Positions 31,487-42,141 of a DNA stretch of 64,000 nucleotides are shown here, one piece after another. The DNA comes from Ahaetulla prasina. Taxonomy: Eukaryota > Chordata > Lepidosauria > Squamata > Colubridae. How positions within the stretch are numbered: the first letter of the stretch is position 1; each line of letters starts with the position of its first letter. The stretch spans positions 99,070,061 to 99,134,060 of the forward strand of contig NC_080540.1 of NCBI RefSeq assembly GCF_028640845.1, in the 5' to 3' direction. The translations under genes were made by a program, and so were the position numbers. A model generated the notes under the pieces. That model was not told the DNA's origin and searched no databases. It was given only the letters and a program-made list of their open reading frames with translations.

Positions 31487-31688
31487 CAGGGGTGAAATCC
31501 AAAATTTTTCCTTACCGGTTCTGTGGGTGTGGCTTCGTGGGTGTGGTAGGGGAAGGATACTGCAAAATCTCTATTCCTACCCCACTCTGGAACCAGCCAG
31601 AGCTGGTATTTGCCGGTTCTCCGAACTACTCAAAATTGATGATGCTGGTTCTCCAGAACCTGTCAGAACCTGCTGGATTTCACCACTG
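31487..31688. mobile_element. hAT-type MITE, 202 bp
   Basis: The ends are CAGGGGTGAAATCC and GGATTTCACCACTG, with a perfect 8-bp TSD, GACTGACA, at 31,479-31,486 and 31,689-31,696. The interior is the reverse of the element at 26.1 kb (GTGTGGTAGGGGAAGGATAC against GTATCCTTCTCCTGCCACGC). Confidence 0.95.
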
Positions 31689-31736
31689 GACTGACAACAT
31701 ATGACTACTATATGGGCAGGTATCACTACTGTCACT

Positions 31737-34700
31737 ATTTTTTTAAAAAAGTTTTTTATTTTTATTTCTCATAAACTTGTATTAAATGTACAGTCTTTTA
31801 TCCATTGTTGATCATACATATTCTCTTCTGACTTTCATATTAGTTCGTTCTTCATCCTAAACAATTTAAGTATGCTCGGGGTTGCTCTTCTACCATTCCA
31901 TCTCCTTTATTTTACAACAATCCTTCTTCTCGATCTCCTCTCTTTCCCTTTTTTCCCTTCTTCTATCCTCTTCTACTTTCTTCTTTCCTCCTCTCCTTCC
32001 CCCACACCTCCCTTCTTCCTCCTTCCTAAGCTTCTCTCCTACTCTTATTTCCCCTCCTTCCTTCCTCTCCTTTTCCCTTTTTTATGTTCCTCTCTCCTTC
32101 CTCTCTTCTCCCCTCCTATCTATCCCACTACTCCTTTCCATTCTCTCTCCATTGTTGTATTCATTTTCAATTAAATATTGTCTAAAATGGTATCTGAGCA
32201 ACCCCGATTTTCTATTTATATTTACTTTCTTTTAATTTCTTTTCTATTTTACTGATTTCACACATAACATCATAAATGTATATTTATAAAATAACATTTT
32301 TTCCTTTTTTGCCCCCTTCCCCCTTTTCCATTTACACAGGTGTCATCTGGGTTTCTATTTCTTTTTTGTCATCTCTCTCATTTACTTATACCTTATCTAA
32401 TTTATTAATCTATAACCTTTTATTCATATTTCTTTTCTAACCATGCATAAAATCATCCCCATGTCTTAAAATACACTGATTCCTCTTTATCTTTTATTCT
32501 TAATGTTAGCCTATTCATTGCTGCACATTCTAAAATCTTCTTTATTACCTCTCCCTCTGAGGGGATTTTTTCTGCCTTCCACTTTTGTACAAATACAATT
32601 CTTGCCGCTGTTATTATACGAATAATCAAACAAGTATCTTCTTTACTATATTTCTCTGGCAATATACCGAATAAAAATGCCTCTGGTTTTATGCGCTAGT
32701 GTAACATTTCCTCTAACCATGCCTGTAGTTTTTATAGTTTTTTTGCTTCTGTACATGATAATATGATAATATGATCCCGGCAATTGAAAACATTTTCAAC
32801 ATTTAGCTGATTTATCCTTAAACATTTTTGCTAATCTTTCCAGTGACATATGACATCTATAAAACATTTTATATAGGTTTTCTTTATGTGCAGTTGCCAT
32901 TGTTAATTTGTAATTCCTTTCCCATAGTTGTTGCCATTTCTCTAATTCTATTGTGCAACCAAAGTTTTTTGCCCATGCTATCATTGTCTCTTTTACTTCT
33001 TCATCTTCTAATCTGATTTGCAATAATTATACAATTTCTTAATCATTTTTTCATCTGACCCTTTTTTGTTTTTCTCTCATATTTTAAGTATAATTTTTGT
33101 CTTGTCTTTATTGATTTTCAATCCCGTTACTTCTCCATATTCTTCTATTTGCTCAATTAGCTTTGGACCTGTTTCTGCTGATTCTTTCATAATAAACACT
33201 AAATCATCCGCAAAGGTTTGTAATTTGTATTTTTCTTTTTTGATTTTCATTCCTTTTATTTCTTTGTCTCGTCTTATCTTTCTGTTTAAAATTTCTAATG
33301 TCAATATGAATAATAATGGAGATAATGGACATTCTTGTCTAGTTCCTTTTCTAATGTCCACTTTTTCTGTCCTTTCACCATTCATGATCACCTTTGCTGA
33401 TTAGCCTTTATATATAGTTTTAACCATGTTTATAAACCTATCCCCAAAGTTCATCTTTTGTAATTGTAGTCATAAATTGCCAGTTCACATTATCAAATCA
33501 CACTGTAAGCCGCCCTGAGTCTTCGGAGAAGGGCAGGATATAAATGTAAACAAACAAAAAAATGCTTTCTGCGCATCCAAAAATAATAACGCCATTTGCT
33601 TTTCTGGGTGTGCTTCATAATATTCCAATGTATCCTATATAATTCACATATTATCTCTGATTTGTCTTTTAGGTAGAAAACCATTCTGATCTGGATGTAC
33701 TGTGTAAACTCATTTAACATTCTCTTCAATCTTTCAGCCATAATTGATGCAAAAATTTTATAATCTGCATTTAGTAGTGAGATTGGTCTATAATTCTTTA
33801 TTTATTGTAAGTCCGATTCTTTTTTTGATATAAGAATTATATATGCCTCCATCCATGAATTCAGAACTTTGGCTTCTAGTAATAAATCATTAAATACTTG
33901 TAACATTGCATTGCTTAATACATCTTGCAGCATTTTATATAGTTCTGCTGGCAATTCATCTATTCCTGGTGTTTTACCATTCTTTTGTTTCTTAATTCCC
34001 TCTATCAGTTCCATCATCGATATTCTTTCTTCTAACATCTTTTCAAATTCTTCTGGAATTTTAGCTTTTTCTAAGTATTGTTCTATCTTTCTTTCTGCTG
34101 ATATAAACTTTTACAATATTTCTCAATAATTTTTTTCTTTTCCTCATTTTGATATCTTTCCATCTTGTTCTAATAATTGATTTATCATTTTATTTTATTT
34201 TTCCTTTTATATGCCAACCATCATCCTGGCTTATTCGCATTTTCAAAAAAAATTTGCTTTGTTGATTTTATTTTATTTGCCAGATCTTCATTTTCCATTA
34301 AGATCAATTTATTTTTTTGCAAGTCCATCAAATTTTTGATATATTTTTTTTGTCTTTTGGATTCTTCTGTAATTTTTTCTCTAATTTCTTATACTCTTCC
34401 TCCAACTTCTTTTGTATTTGTCTGTTCTGTTTATTCTGTTTCCTAAATATGTCATTGTCAATCCTCTAATAAATGCCTTGCTAGTATCCCATACATTTTG
34501 CAATGATGTATCCTCTTTTCTATTTTCTTTAAAGAAAAAAGTCAATTCTTTTTCCATATATTGTAGAAAATATTTTTCATTTAGTAAGTTTTGGTTTAAT
34601 GTCCATCTCATTCTTTTTTCTTTCCCTTCCCTTTCTCTTTCCCTTCCCTTGTCATTGTTATTGGATTGTGGTCTGCCCATGTACTTGTTTCTATATCAAT

Positions 34701-34956
34701 CTTATATATCTTAGAAATTAATTCTGTTGAAATCCATATCATATCTATTCTTGACCACAACATGTGCTGTTTGAATAAAATGTATACTCCTTTTCTTTCA
34801 GATTTCTTTTTCTCCATGCATCTTGCAAGCTTAATTCATCTGTCATGTCCCTACAAGATGACTATGATACTATAGGACCCCCAAAAACAGCTGGCACTTT
34901 TTTCGGAGCCCCAAAGTTTCACGCCGTGTTGCCGTGACACTGGCCACCCCACCCCC
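31737..34956 (-). mobile_element. L1 LINE, 5'-truncated, 3.2 kb
   Basis: It is bounded by a perfect 13-bp TSD, CACTACTGTCACT, at 31,724-31,736 and 34,957-34,969, with a poly(A)-type end at the left (minus strand). Decoded minus-strand pieces, in order from the right, are: the end of the AP endonuclease (WADHNPITMT near 34.7 kb), a linker, the start of the reverse transcriptase (KKQNGKTPGIDELPAELYK near 33.95 kb) and the catalytic palm (RKGTRQECPLSPLLF and FADDLVF, 33,077-33,391). The catalytic FADD is intact but frames are broken many times, so the copy is dead. The pyrimidine-rich 31.9-32.1 kb is its 3' UTR. Confidence 0.93.
33503..33562 (+). mobile_element. 60-bp SINE tail inside the L1
   Basis: CACTGTAAGCCGCCCTGAGT to GGGCAGGATATAAAT and a short A-rich tail: the 3' end of the SINE at 26.8 kb, extremely truncated and nested in the L1. 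Confidence 0.75.
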
Positions 34957-35044
34957 CACTACTGTCACTGTTGAGAATTATCTGTATACTGAATTGGCTT
35001 TTTTTTTTTTTTTTGGTACCTGCTGCTGACCTACTGATGCATAA

Positions 35045-35125
35045 TATCTCAACAGGTAGTAGCATCTGGGTGGCCTTGTCTGAGATCAGAAGCTAAGCAG
35101 AATCACTTTAGATGGGAGATCTCTA
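35045..35125 (+). pseudogene. 5S rRNA-derived pseudogene or SINE3 scrap
   Basis: CTTGTCTGAGATCAGAAGCTAAGCAG (with its centre GATCAGAAGCTAAGCAG) and TAGATGGGAGATCTC match, in order, the box A region and the ATGGGAGACC region of 5S rRNA. The bases between them are shortened. It is too decayed to be a functional gene. Confidence 0.6.
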
Positions 35126-35240
35126 AAGCAGGGGTACCCAACCTCTGGGCCATGGCCCACTAGTAGGCCATGAGTTGTTTGCAACCAGCCCACAGAAATG
35201 GCAGGTCAGCAGAGCCAAACTACTACTGGCCTGTGTCCTG
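35123..35240. mobile_element. hAT-like element, left part
   Basis: CAGGGGTACCCAACCTCTGG followed by GCCATGGCCCACTAGTAGGC has the CAGGGGT start of a hAT end. I cannot find a matching right end or TSD. Confidence 0.4.
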
Positions 35241-36055
35241 CAAATCATGGATATGGCAGTGATTATGATGCAACTTCAACTTTAAAGATCACTTTACTTT
35301 CCTGACCTTTTATGCTGAGTTTGCTAAGTTTGTGAAATTTGGCTCTGAATCTTCAGCAAGGTTCAAATGAGGAAAGACAGTTTTGTTGAAATTTATCTGG
35401 TATCGTGGGGTTCAGAGTCCAAATGCCACAGAGAGCCATTATTCAAGCAGGCCCTTAGCCCGTTTCATAGGCTGAAGAGAAAGATCGTTTTCTTTTAGCT
35501 GTAACTTGGCCACTGTTTGCACAGAATATTTTCTCTAGGTCTACCTTCTGAACATTGATCTGATTCAGCTTTATGTGTAGCTTCTGAATTCAGACAAGAT
35601 TGGCCAGGTGCTGCCACCTACTGAGCGTATATATAATCCATGCCACTGAAACCCACATTGAGTAGGATTCAGTTGTGTAAACTGTCATTTCCCATTCTAT
35701 TTATAAAGTACGGATCAGATTGAATTAATTTGCTTATTCAAAGCTGTTTCTCCAAAGTGTGATTGCCACTCTGGATCACTTACAAATCACATCAATCAAT
35801 CAGAATACATACATCAATATATATATATGTATTTATACATCACAAGCTCACAGGTGCAAATGAAAGAGTACAATAGCATAAATAAAATGGAGAATAACAT
35901 TAAAATTAGAGAGTGTCTGAAACATATTCAGTGCCTGTTTGAATTATAATAAGGTTCCTATAATTGGATGCCACCATAAATGTAGCAGTGAAGTCTTTTT
36001 TCCTTCCTAGTAATCCTGCTCAAGAATGGATGTGTAAGTTTTGTGTTCATTCCTA
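35241..36055. other. No gene recognised
   Basis: No supported feature apart from a short AT repeat near 35,818-35,835. Confidence 0.4.
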
Positions 36056-36059
36056 AACC

Positions 36060-36220
36060 ACTATAAAAAGTTAGCACCCACATCTCCCCTAGAAGAATGA
36101 AATATTTTAAGAAATATTTTAAAAGCAGATTATTATATTTTTCTGGATGAGAAATGGAGAAACATGTTTTTAAAGCAGCCCCCACCTTTCTTAATAGCTC
36201 TCAGCAGATGTCAGTATTTA
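36060..36220 (+). mobile_element. Partial LTR, 5' portion
   Basis: AAAGTTAGCACCCACATCTC, AGAATGAAATATTTTAAGAA and GGATGAGAAATGGAGAAACA repeat, in order, the first 140 bp of the solo LTR immediately to the right. It is a decayed partial copy or a tandem partial duplication. Confidence 0.6.
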
Positions 36221-36224
36221 AGAG

Positions 36225-36715
36225 TGTAGGAATTTAGCACCCACCCCCCCTCCTACAAGAATGAAATATTTTAGAAAATACTTAAAAGGCAGAATATATT
36301 TCCCTGGATGAGAAATGGAGAAACATGTTTTAAAGACAAAGCAGCTCCCTGCAACTTCCTGCCACCCCCCACCTTTGCTAATGGGCCATCATCTGCATCA
36401 TAATAGAACCCATCTAGCAACTGAAACTCACCACATGGCACCTGGGAAGATTACATCAGCCAGCAAGGCTAGCTAAGACTCCCACCCCCTGGGAGTCTGA
36501 CAACCAATCAGGATACTCTTCCTGTGCCCCAGAAAGTTCAAAGCTCAGAAAAAGCATAAAACCAGGGAGCACACAGGATCTCAGCGCCTTTTCTGTTCAG
36601 GATCCCAAGCCATGTGATCCTGACCACCATTAAACCATCTTTCCAAGCAGTCTCCATGTTTCCAGTGTCTTTGTCCCCACTTGGAACTGAACCCAGATGG
36701 ATATTTCTTCCAACA
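36225..36715 (+). mobile_element. Solo LTR, 491 bp
   Basis: It runs TGTAGGAATTTAGC...ATTTCTTCCAACA with a 4-bp TSD, AGAG, at 36,221-36,224 and 36,716-36,719. A TATA-like GCATAAAACC and an ATTAAACC signal are in the expected order. It is the same family as 23,761-24,280, in opposite orientation. Confidence 0.85.
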
Positions 36716-36734
36716 AGAGATAAAGAGCTTATTG

Positions 36735-37145
36735 AAAGAAGCCAAGTATCTAGCTAGCTCTATTCATAGGCAAAAATTCCCTGCAGCAAGGTAGGATCAG
36801 CCCTCGGTCACAATAGGAATTGCCCAATATCCCTTCACTGCATAGGCAGTCCAAACTTCAACCAAACCTGGGAGGTCAGACAACCTACAGAGCCAGCTAT
36901 GACCCCTACAACAGCCAATAGAATACATGTTCTTGCACAGGAACAGGAAGTTCAAATGCAAAGCCCAAGAGAAGATATAAAAGCCACCTACTCTCAACTC
37001 CATGTGGTCAGCTGCCTAGAACTACCCATGTGTTTGGTGATTCTGCATCATTAAACCATCTTTCCAATCAGCCTCCACCCTCCATTTTGTCTCCAGTGCC
37101 TTTCTCCCAGCTTGGAACTGAACCTGGTGGCTATTTCTTCCAACA
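36735..37145 (+). mobile_element. Related LTR, second subfamily
   Basis: The right part (CATTAAACCATCTTTCCAAT, CAGCTTGGAACTGAACCTGG, CTATTTCTTCCAACA) matches the 3' part of the LTR at 36.2 kb, while the left part differs. A TATA-like GATATAAAAGCC lies at about 36,974. The left boundary and a TSD are not resolved. Confidence 0.65.
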
Positions 37146-37552
37146 CTACCTACATTGTTTATGTCTCAGAACAGCCCATGTGCAGGGGGATCAGCCTTTT
37201 TCTTCTTATTAAAACTCCCCAAATAAGGCAAAATTGCACTAAATACATAATCCTTAGCTGCCCTGTAGCTATTCTTGTGTTGTGCATGTGAGAGGAAACT
37301 TGAATGAATGAGGAAATGATTATATGGAAACCTAGTGTTGTTTTCTGGGTTGCAACAGTTGGCAATTTTGATTTTTAACAGTGTACTGCCATCTGCTGGT
37401 TCCAATATATCGTTGGCATTTCTAAATTACTGCCCTCTGCTGTTGTCTGATATTATTTAACTGATATTGTCAATTCTGATATTCAGAACTCAAATTGCAA
37501 ACTGCAACCTCCTAATTGTTGAGAGAGTAAAACCAATACACCAAAGAAAAGC
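37146..37552. other. No gene recognised
   Basis: No supported feature between the LTRs and the Gypsy element. Confidence 0.4.
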
Positions 37553-37557
37553 TGAAC

Positions 37558-37746
37558 TGTTATGTATTCTTGTATGTACCTTTAAATATTTGGGCGGGAA
37601 ATCAGCACGTTGCTGATTGGACGAAGCCGCCAGTAGAACTGTATAAAAGGAGAGGTTTTTCCCCCAGCCCGTTGCTGGGTTCACCCTATATTAAAAGCTG
37701 TTGTCACTACCCTGGTCTCCGGCCTCGTTACTTCCAGAACATAACA
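37558..37746 (+). repeat. 5' LTR, 189 bp
   Basis: It begins TGTTATGT and ends CATAACA (short inverted ends). TATAAAA lies at 37,642-37,648 and ATTAAA at 37,690-37,695. It differs from the 3' LTR by one substitution and one 1-bp indel. Confidence 0.96.
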
Positions 37747-37747
37747 C

Positions 37748-37765
37748 TGGCGACGAAGGTGGGAT
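37748..37765 (+). other. Primer-binding site, tRNA-Ser type
   Basis: TGGCGACGAAGGTGGGAT, one base after the LTR, is complementary at 16 of 18 positions to the 3' end of a tRNA-Ser(GCU) with CCA. tRNA-Ser priming is typical of the Mag group. Confidence 0.75.
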
Positions 37766-37843
37766 CTCGAGGCTAAGGAGAACCAGAACCGAGCTGAAGC
37801 ACAATAGACCCGAACCCAGCAAACACAGGGCAGAAAAGCGGAG

Positions 37844-39070
37844 ATGACCAGTTACACTCCGCCCGCACCGTTTGACCCAGCCAGAGAGAAATGGGGAACG
37901 TATATGACCCGTTTCGAAAGCTTTCTAGAAGCCAACGAACTGCAAGGAGTTCCAGATAACCGCAAAAGGGCTTATTTCTTAAGCCACTGCGGTCCGGAGG
38001 TCATCGATATCGCGGAAGCCCTGGCAGAGCCAACGCCGATACAATCGGTATCGTGGCCAACTCTGCAAACTTTGCTAAAAAACCATTTCGCGCCAACACC
38101 GTCCAAATACGTGCGGCGGTTTGAGTTCGGAGAGCGAAGACAGATGGAGGGCGAATCCATAGGTGACTACATGGCCGCCCTAAGGAGAGCGTCCAAGGAC
38201 TGCAGATACCGAGACCTAGACAAGGTGCTGCTCGAGCAACTCATCCGAGGGGTCAGAGACATCCGTTTGCGGCGACGGCTGCTAGCAAAGAGCAACCTAA
38301 CGCTGGCCAACGCTCTGGACGAAGCCAGAGCACATGAAATGTCCACCCAAGCGGCGGAGACACTGCAAAAGCCTCTCCCACCAAAGGCGAGCGCAAAGCC
38401 AACTCCAGTGCACCAGGAGGAGATTCAGACCGAATCCGACGGTGAAGATGAGGAAGGGGTCTGCCGAACCGAGAAACGCGACAAAGAGGACCGAGACGAA
38501 TGCGGAAGCTGCGGAGGTCAACACCAGCGCCAACGCTGCAAGTTTAAGGACGCAACATGTCGGCGGTGCGGAAAGAAAGGGCACCTAGCTCAAGTTTGTC
38601 GAGCGGCCCAACCTTCCGCCGAAAATTCAAATCGCCAATCAGAGCGCTGGATCAGCAAGGCGACCCGCGATTGGCTCAAACAAAAAGGCGGATTCAAACC
38701 AAACGACTGTGGTCATAGGCCGCGCCTCAACCCGAGTGGAGAAGAAGATCTTCACCAAACCCAAAATAGAAGGAGTACGGTGCCGGCTCGAAGTAGACAC
38801 GGGATCAGCGATCACCATCATGTCCTGGGACACTTTGGCGAAGTCACTGCCGTCAGTCGCGGAGCGCCACCTGCAAGCACAACGGCTACGAGTCCACGAC
38901 TACCAAGGGAATCGCATCCCTGTTCGAGGGACCACCTCCGTCCGAGTCGAGTACGGACCACACAAGAAGACCCTGCCCATCACGATCGTCGAAGGGACCC
39001 TGCCCAGTCTGTTGGGACTAGACTGGTTTCGTGCCCTGGGCATGGGAGTGACTGGCATCTACAGAAGTGA
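37844..39070 (+). CDS. gag: Gag polyprotein of the Ty3/Gypsy element
   Basis: The ATG at 37,844 lies about 100 bp after the 5' LTR and starts a 408-codon frame. Residues 1-190 resemble the Gypsy capsid-type gag domain (FLSHCGPEVIDIAE, GDYMAALRRASKDCRY). Two zinc knuckles follow: C-x2-C-x3-H-x4-C (CGSCGGQHQRQRC) and C-x2-C-x4-H-x4-C (CRRCGKKGHLAQVC), about 38,502-38,600. The last part of the frame runs out of register over the protease coding region, so the natural gag end is near 38,700. The gag part looks intact. Confidence 0.88.
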   Translation: MTSYTPPAPFDPAREKWGTYMTRFESFLEANELQGVPDNRKRAYFLSHCGPEVIDIAEALAEPTPIQSVSWPTLQTLLKNHFAPTPSKYVRRFEFGERRQMEGESIGDYMAALRRASKDCRYRDLDKVLLEQLIRGVRDIRLRRRLLAKSNLTLANALDEARAHEMSTQAAETLQKPLPPKASAKPTPVHQEEIQTESDGEDEEGVCRTEKRDKEDRDECGSCGGQHQRQRCKFKDATCRRCGKKGHLAQVCRAAQPSAENSNRQSERWISKATRDWLKQKGGFKPNDCGHRPRLNPSGEEDLHQTQNRRSTVPARSRHGISDHHHVLGHFGEVTAVSRGAPPASTTATSPRLPRESHPCSRDHLRPSRVRTTQEDPAHHDRRRDPAQSVGTRLVSCPGHGSDWHLQK

Positions 39071-41895
39071 CTGTAACCTGAAAGACATTCTCTTTAACGA
39101 GTTCGAAGATGTCTTCAAGGACTGCCTGGGCAAGTACAAGGGGACCCCTATTTCCTTCAACTTAGACCCCCAGGTAGCTCCCATTAGGCTAAAGGCGAGG
39201 AGAGTCCCTTTTGCCCTTAAACCAAAAATTGACAAGGAGCTAGATAAGCTCATAAATCAGGGAATTTTGGTACCAGTCGATCACGCAAAGTGGGAGACGC
39301 CAATCGTCACCCCAATAAAACCAGACGGGTCAATTAGAATTTGCGCTGACTACAAGGCGACGCTAAACAAAGCCTTACAGAAAAGCGCTTACCCGGTTCC
39401 CGTGGTGCAACACTTGCTGCACTCTTTGGGGCGAGGGCAAGTCTTTGCAAAGTTAGACTTGGCTCAAGCCTACCAACAACTGCCCGTAGACACCCGCTGG
39501 CGAAGCCCAACCGATTGTAACTCACAGGGGGGCCTTCAAGTGTACCCGATTGCAATTTGGGGTGAGTGTGGCACCAGGGCTGTTCCAAAACTTAATGGAA
39601 CGACTTCTGCAAGGGCTCCCAGGGGTAGTTCCCTACTTCGATGATGTCTTGATTTCAGCGGAAAACGTAGAGGAATTGGGGGAGCGTTTGAGAAAGGTTC
39701 TGGGCATTTTCCGGACAGCGGATTAAAAGTCAAGGTAAACAAATGCCAGATAGGGGTCGAATCCGTCAATTCTTGGGCTACGGATAGACAAGAAGAATTC
39801 ACCCACTGAGAGCAAGGTCAAGGCAATTAGAAAGGCTCCAGCGCCCAAAAACAAAGCAGAGCTACAGGCATTCCTGGGGCTAGTGAATTTTACGCGGTCT
39901 TTTAAAAACAAAGCGACCGTTGCTGAACCGCTGCATAGGCTTTTAGGAAAAATACTGTTTGGTCTTGGGAAAGTCGGAGAACAGGGCTTTCAAGCAGTAA
40001 AAACCTGCTCTCAAGTGATAGCCTGCTCATCCAATATCATAACTCATTGCCCCTAGTGCTGGTTTGCGGCGCCTCCCTTACGGGGTGGGGCTGTCCTCAG
40101 CCACAGACTTCCAAACGGTACAGAAGCCCCTATAGCCTTCTACTCTAGAACAATGTCCTCCCCAGAGAGGAACTATAGCCAATTAGATAAGGAAGCGCTA
40201 GCAATTGTGTCAGGGGTAAAAAAATTCCACGAATATGTTTTTGGGCGGGATTTTGAAATTGTGACTGACCACAGACCGCTGTTGGGAATACTAGCCGGCG
40301 ACCGCCCAACGCCTGTGGCACTTTCGCCACGATTGACTCGATGGACTATTTTCTTAGCCGCTTATTCTTACAAGCTACAGCATCGACCAGGGAAAGAAGT
40401 GGGGCATGCGGACGCGTTAAGCAGATGCCCACTACCAGGGGCGATCGAAGACCCCACTCCGGGGACGCCCATCCTGCTTATTGACTCTTTGGACTCTGGC
40501 CCAGTCACATCTAAGGAAGTGGCTCGGGCATCATACCGGGACATTATGTTGAGGACTGTACTCGGTTGGGTACAAAGAGGGTGGCCCGCTGCGCCGGGCG
40601 AACGTTTTAAGGAATTTGTTAAAAAACGTGATGAGCTCTCGGCTCAAGGGGGGTGCCTGTTATGGGGCGATCGTGTGGTAATTCCGGATAAATTAAGGGG
40701 AAAGGTACTGGACCTCCTCCACGAGGGTCACCCAGGGATCGTAAGGATGAAGGGGCTGGCAGAAGCTATGTGTGGTGGCCACTCATGGACTCAGAGATTG
40801 CTGAGAGGGTAGGGAAATGCCAGGCCTGCCAAGACCCCAGCCCGCTCCCCCCAACGGCCCCAGTCAGGGAATGGGAAAAACCCCAAGGGCCCTGGTCAAG
40901 AATCCACATTGATTTTGCTGGCCCTTTCCATGGCCAAACTTTCCTAGTGGTTGTCGACGCATTCTCTAAATGGTTGGAGATCATACTCATGAAATCCACC
41001 ACGGCCGAGGCAGTAATCGCAGCCCTCGCCACCTATTCGCAACCCACGGGTTGCCTGACACTCTGGTGTCCGACAACGGCCGCAATTCACGGCAGCCCAG
41101 TTGAAGAATACTTGGCAGAGGAGGGCATCCGACATGCCCTCTCTGCGCCTTTCCACCCTGCATCGAATGGCCTTGCAGGCGTTCCGTCCGGGCGCTAAGG
41201 AGGCGTGTCAGGCTCAAGCCAGGTGACTGGCAAACAAAGATAGATTTCTTTCTGGCGTTCAGCACAGAACCCCAAGCACTGCTACCGGCAGAAGCCCAGC
41301 CGAATTATTGATGGGACGGAAACTCCGGTGCCCACTTGACCATTTGAATCCCATTACACCAGAGGGTTACAAGGGGAAATAGACAAAACAAGGAATTGGG
41401 CATAGGCGACCGAGTGTGGGCCGCAACTATGGGGACGGCCCAAGTTGGCTCGCAGGGCAAATAATAAAAGCAACCGGTCCAAAGTCATACTTGGTGAATT
41501 ACAAGACAACCGAGTATGGGCGCCACATAGATCAGATAAGGAGACGAATAACTGAACAAACCGAGCCACATGAAACAAATCATGACCACTCCTTATTTGA
41601 ACCCACAGCTGACCATGACCCGGGGGAGGCGCAAGACTTAGCTGAGGTCCCGGAGGTCCAGCGACGCCATCAGGTTCCCGAGGGAAACGACAGGGAAAAT
41701 TACAAAAGTAATCCAAGGCCGGATGGCCAAGAAAAAGAGTCTGCAAATAATCCAGGGCCCGATGGCCTAGAGAAAGAGCTGGGGGGAGAAAACAGACCCT
41801 CCGAACAGCTCAAAAAACCACCCAGGACTGAACCGCGCAGGTCTGAAAGAACTAGGAGACGCCCAGGTTATTTGCGTGACTACGTCGAAAAATAA
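38709..41895 (+). pseudogene. pol: Pol of the Ty3/Gypsy element, broken
   Basis: Domains in order are: protease with DTGSA (about 38.8 kb), a reverse transcriptase with KLDLAQAYQQLPVD (about 39.46 kb) and the catalytic YFDDVL (about 39.64 kb), RNase H (NYSQLDKEALAIV to ADALSRCP, 40.15-40.43 kb), and integrase with DFAGP and the later SDNG in another frame (40.8-41.1 kb). The frame shifts between the early palm and YFDD, stops near 39,724, and shifts again inside the integrase, before and after DFAGP. Protease and early RT lie in the +1 frame relative to gag. Confidence 0.9.
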
Positions 41896-41933
41896 CATGT
41901 AAATAATATGTAAATAGAGGCAAAGTGTTTTCT

Positions 41934-41946
41934 GGGAGGGGAGGAG
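41934..41946 (+). other. Polypurine tract
   Basis: GGGAGGGGAGGAG directly before the 3' LTR, the expected plus-strand primer. Confidence 0.9.
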
Positions 41947-42136
41947 TGTTATGTGTTCTTGTATGTACCTTTAAATATTTGGGCGGGAAATCAGCACGTT
42001 GCTGATTGGACGAAGCCGCCAGTAGAACTGTATAAAAGGAGAGGTTTTTCCCCCAGCCCGTTGCTGGGTTCACCCTATATTAAAGAGCTGTTGTCACTAC
42101 CCTGGTCTCCGGCCTCGTTACTTCCAGAACATAACA
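41947..42136 (+). repeat. 3' LTR, 190 bp
   Basis: It is identical to the 5' LTR apart from one A/G substitution near its start and one extra G in the TTAAAGAGCTG segment. Confidence 0.96.
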
Positions 42137-42141
42137 TGAAC

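Larger units (their letters stand above)
37558..42136 (+). mobile_element. Ty3/Gypsy LTR retrotransposon, Mag-like, defective
   Basis: A complete 4.58-kb structure: two LTRs, a tRNA-Ser type primer site, gag with two CCHC knuckles, pol (protease, reverse transcriptase, RNase H, integrase) and a polypurine tract, flanked by a perfect 5-bp TSD, TGAAC, at 37,553-37,557 and 42,137-42,141. The domain order PR-RT-RH-INT is that of Ty3/Gypsy. Pol is broken by several frameshifts and stops, so it cannot make its own enzymes. The element lacks an env-like frame. Confidence 0.95.

Noticed and set aside
35818..35835. Short AT repeat as a regulatory element
   Set aside because: A plain dinucleotide run with no supporting context.
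38709..41895. Env or a host-domesticated gene in the Gypsy element
   Set aside because: No envelope-like frame follows integrase, and pol is broken, so there is no sign of domestication.
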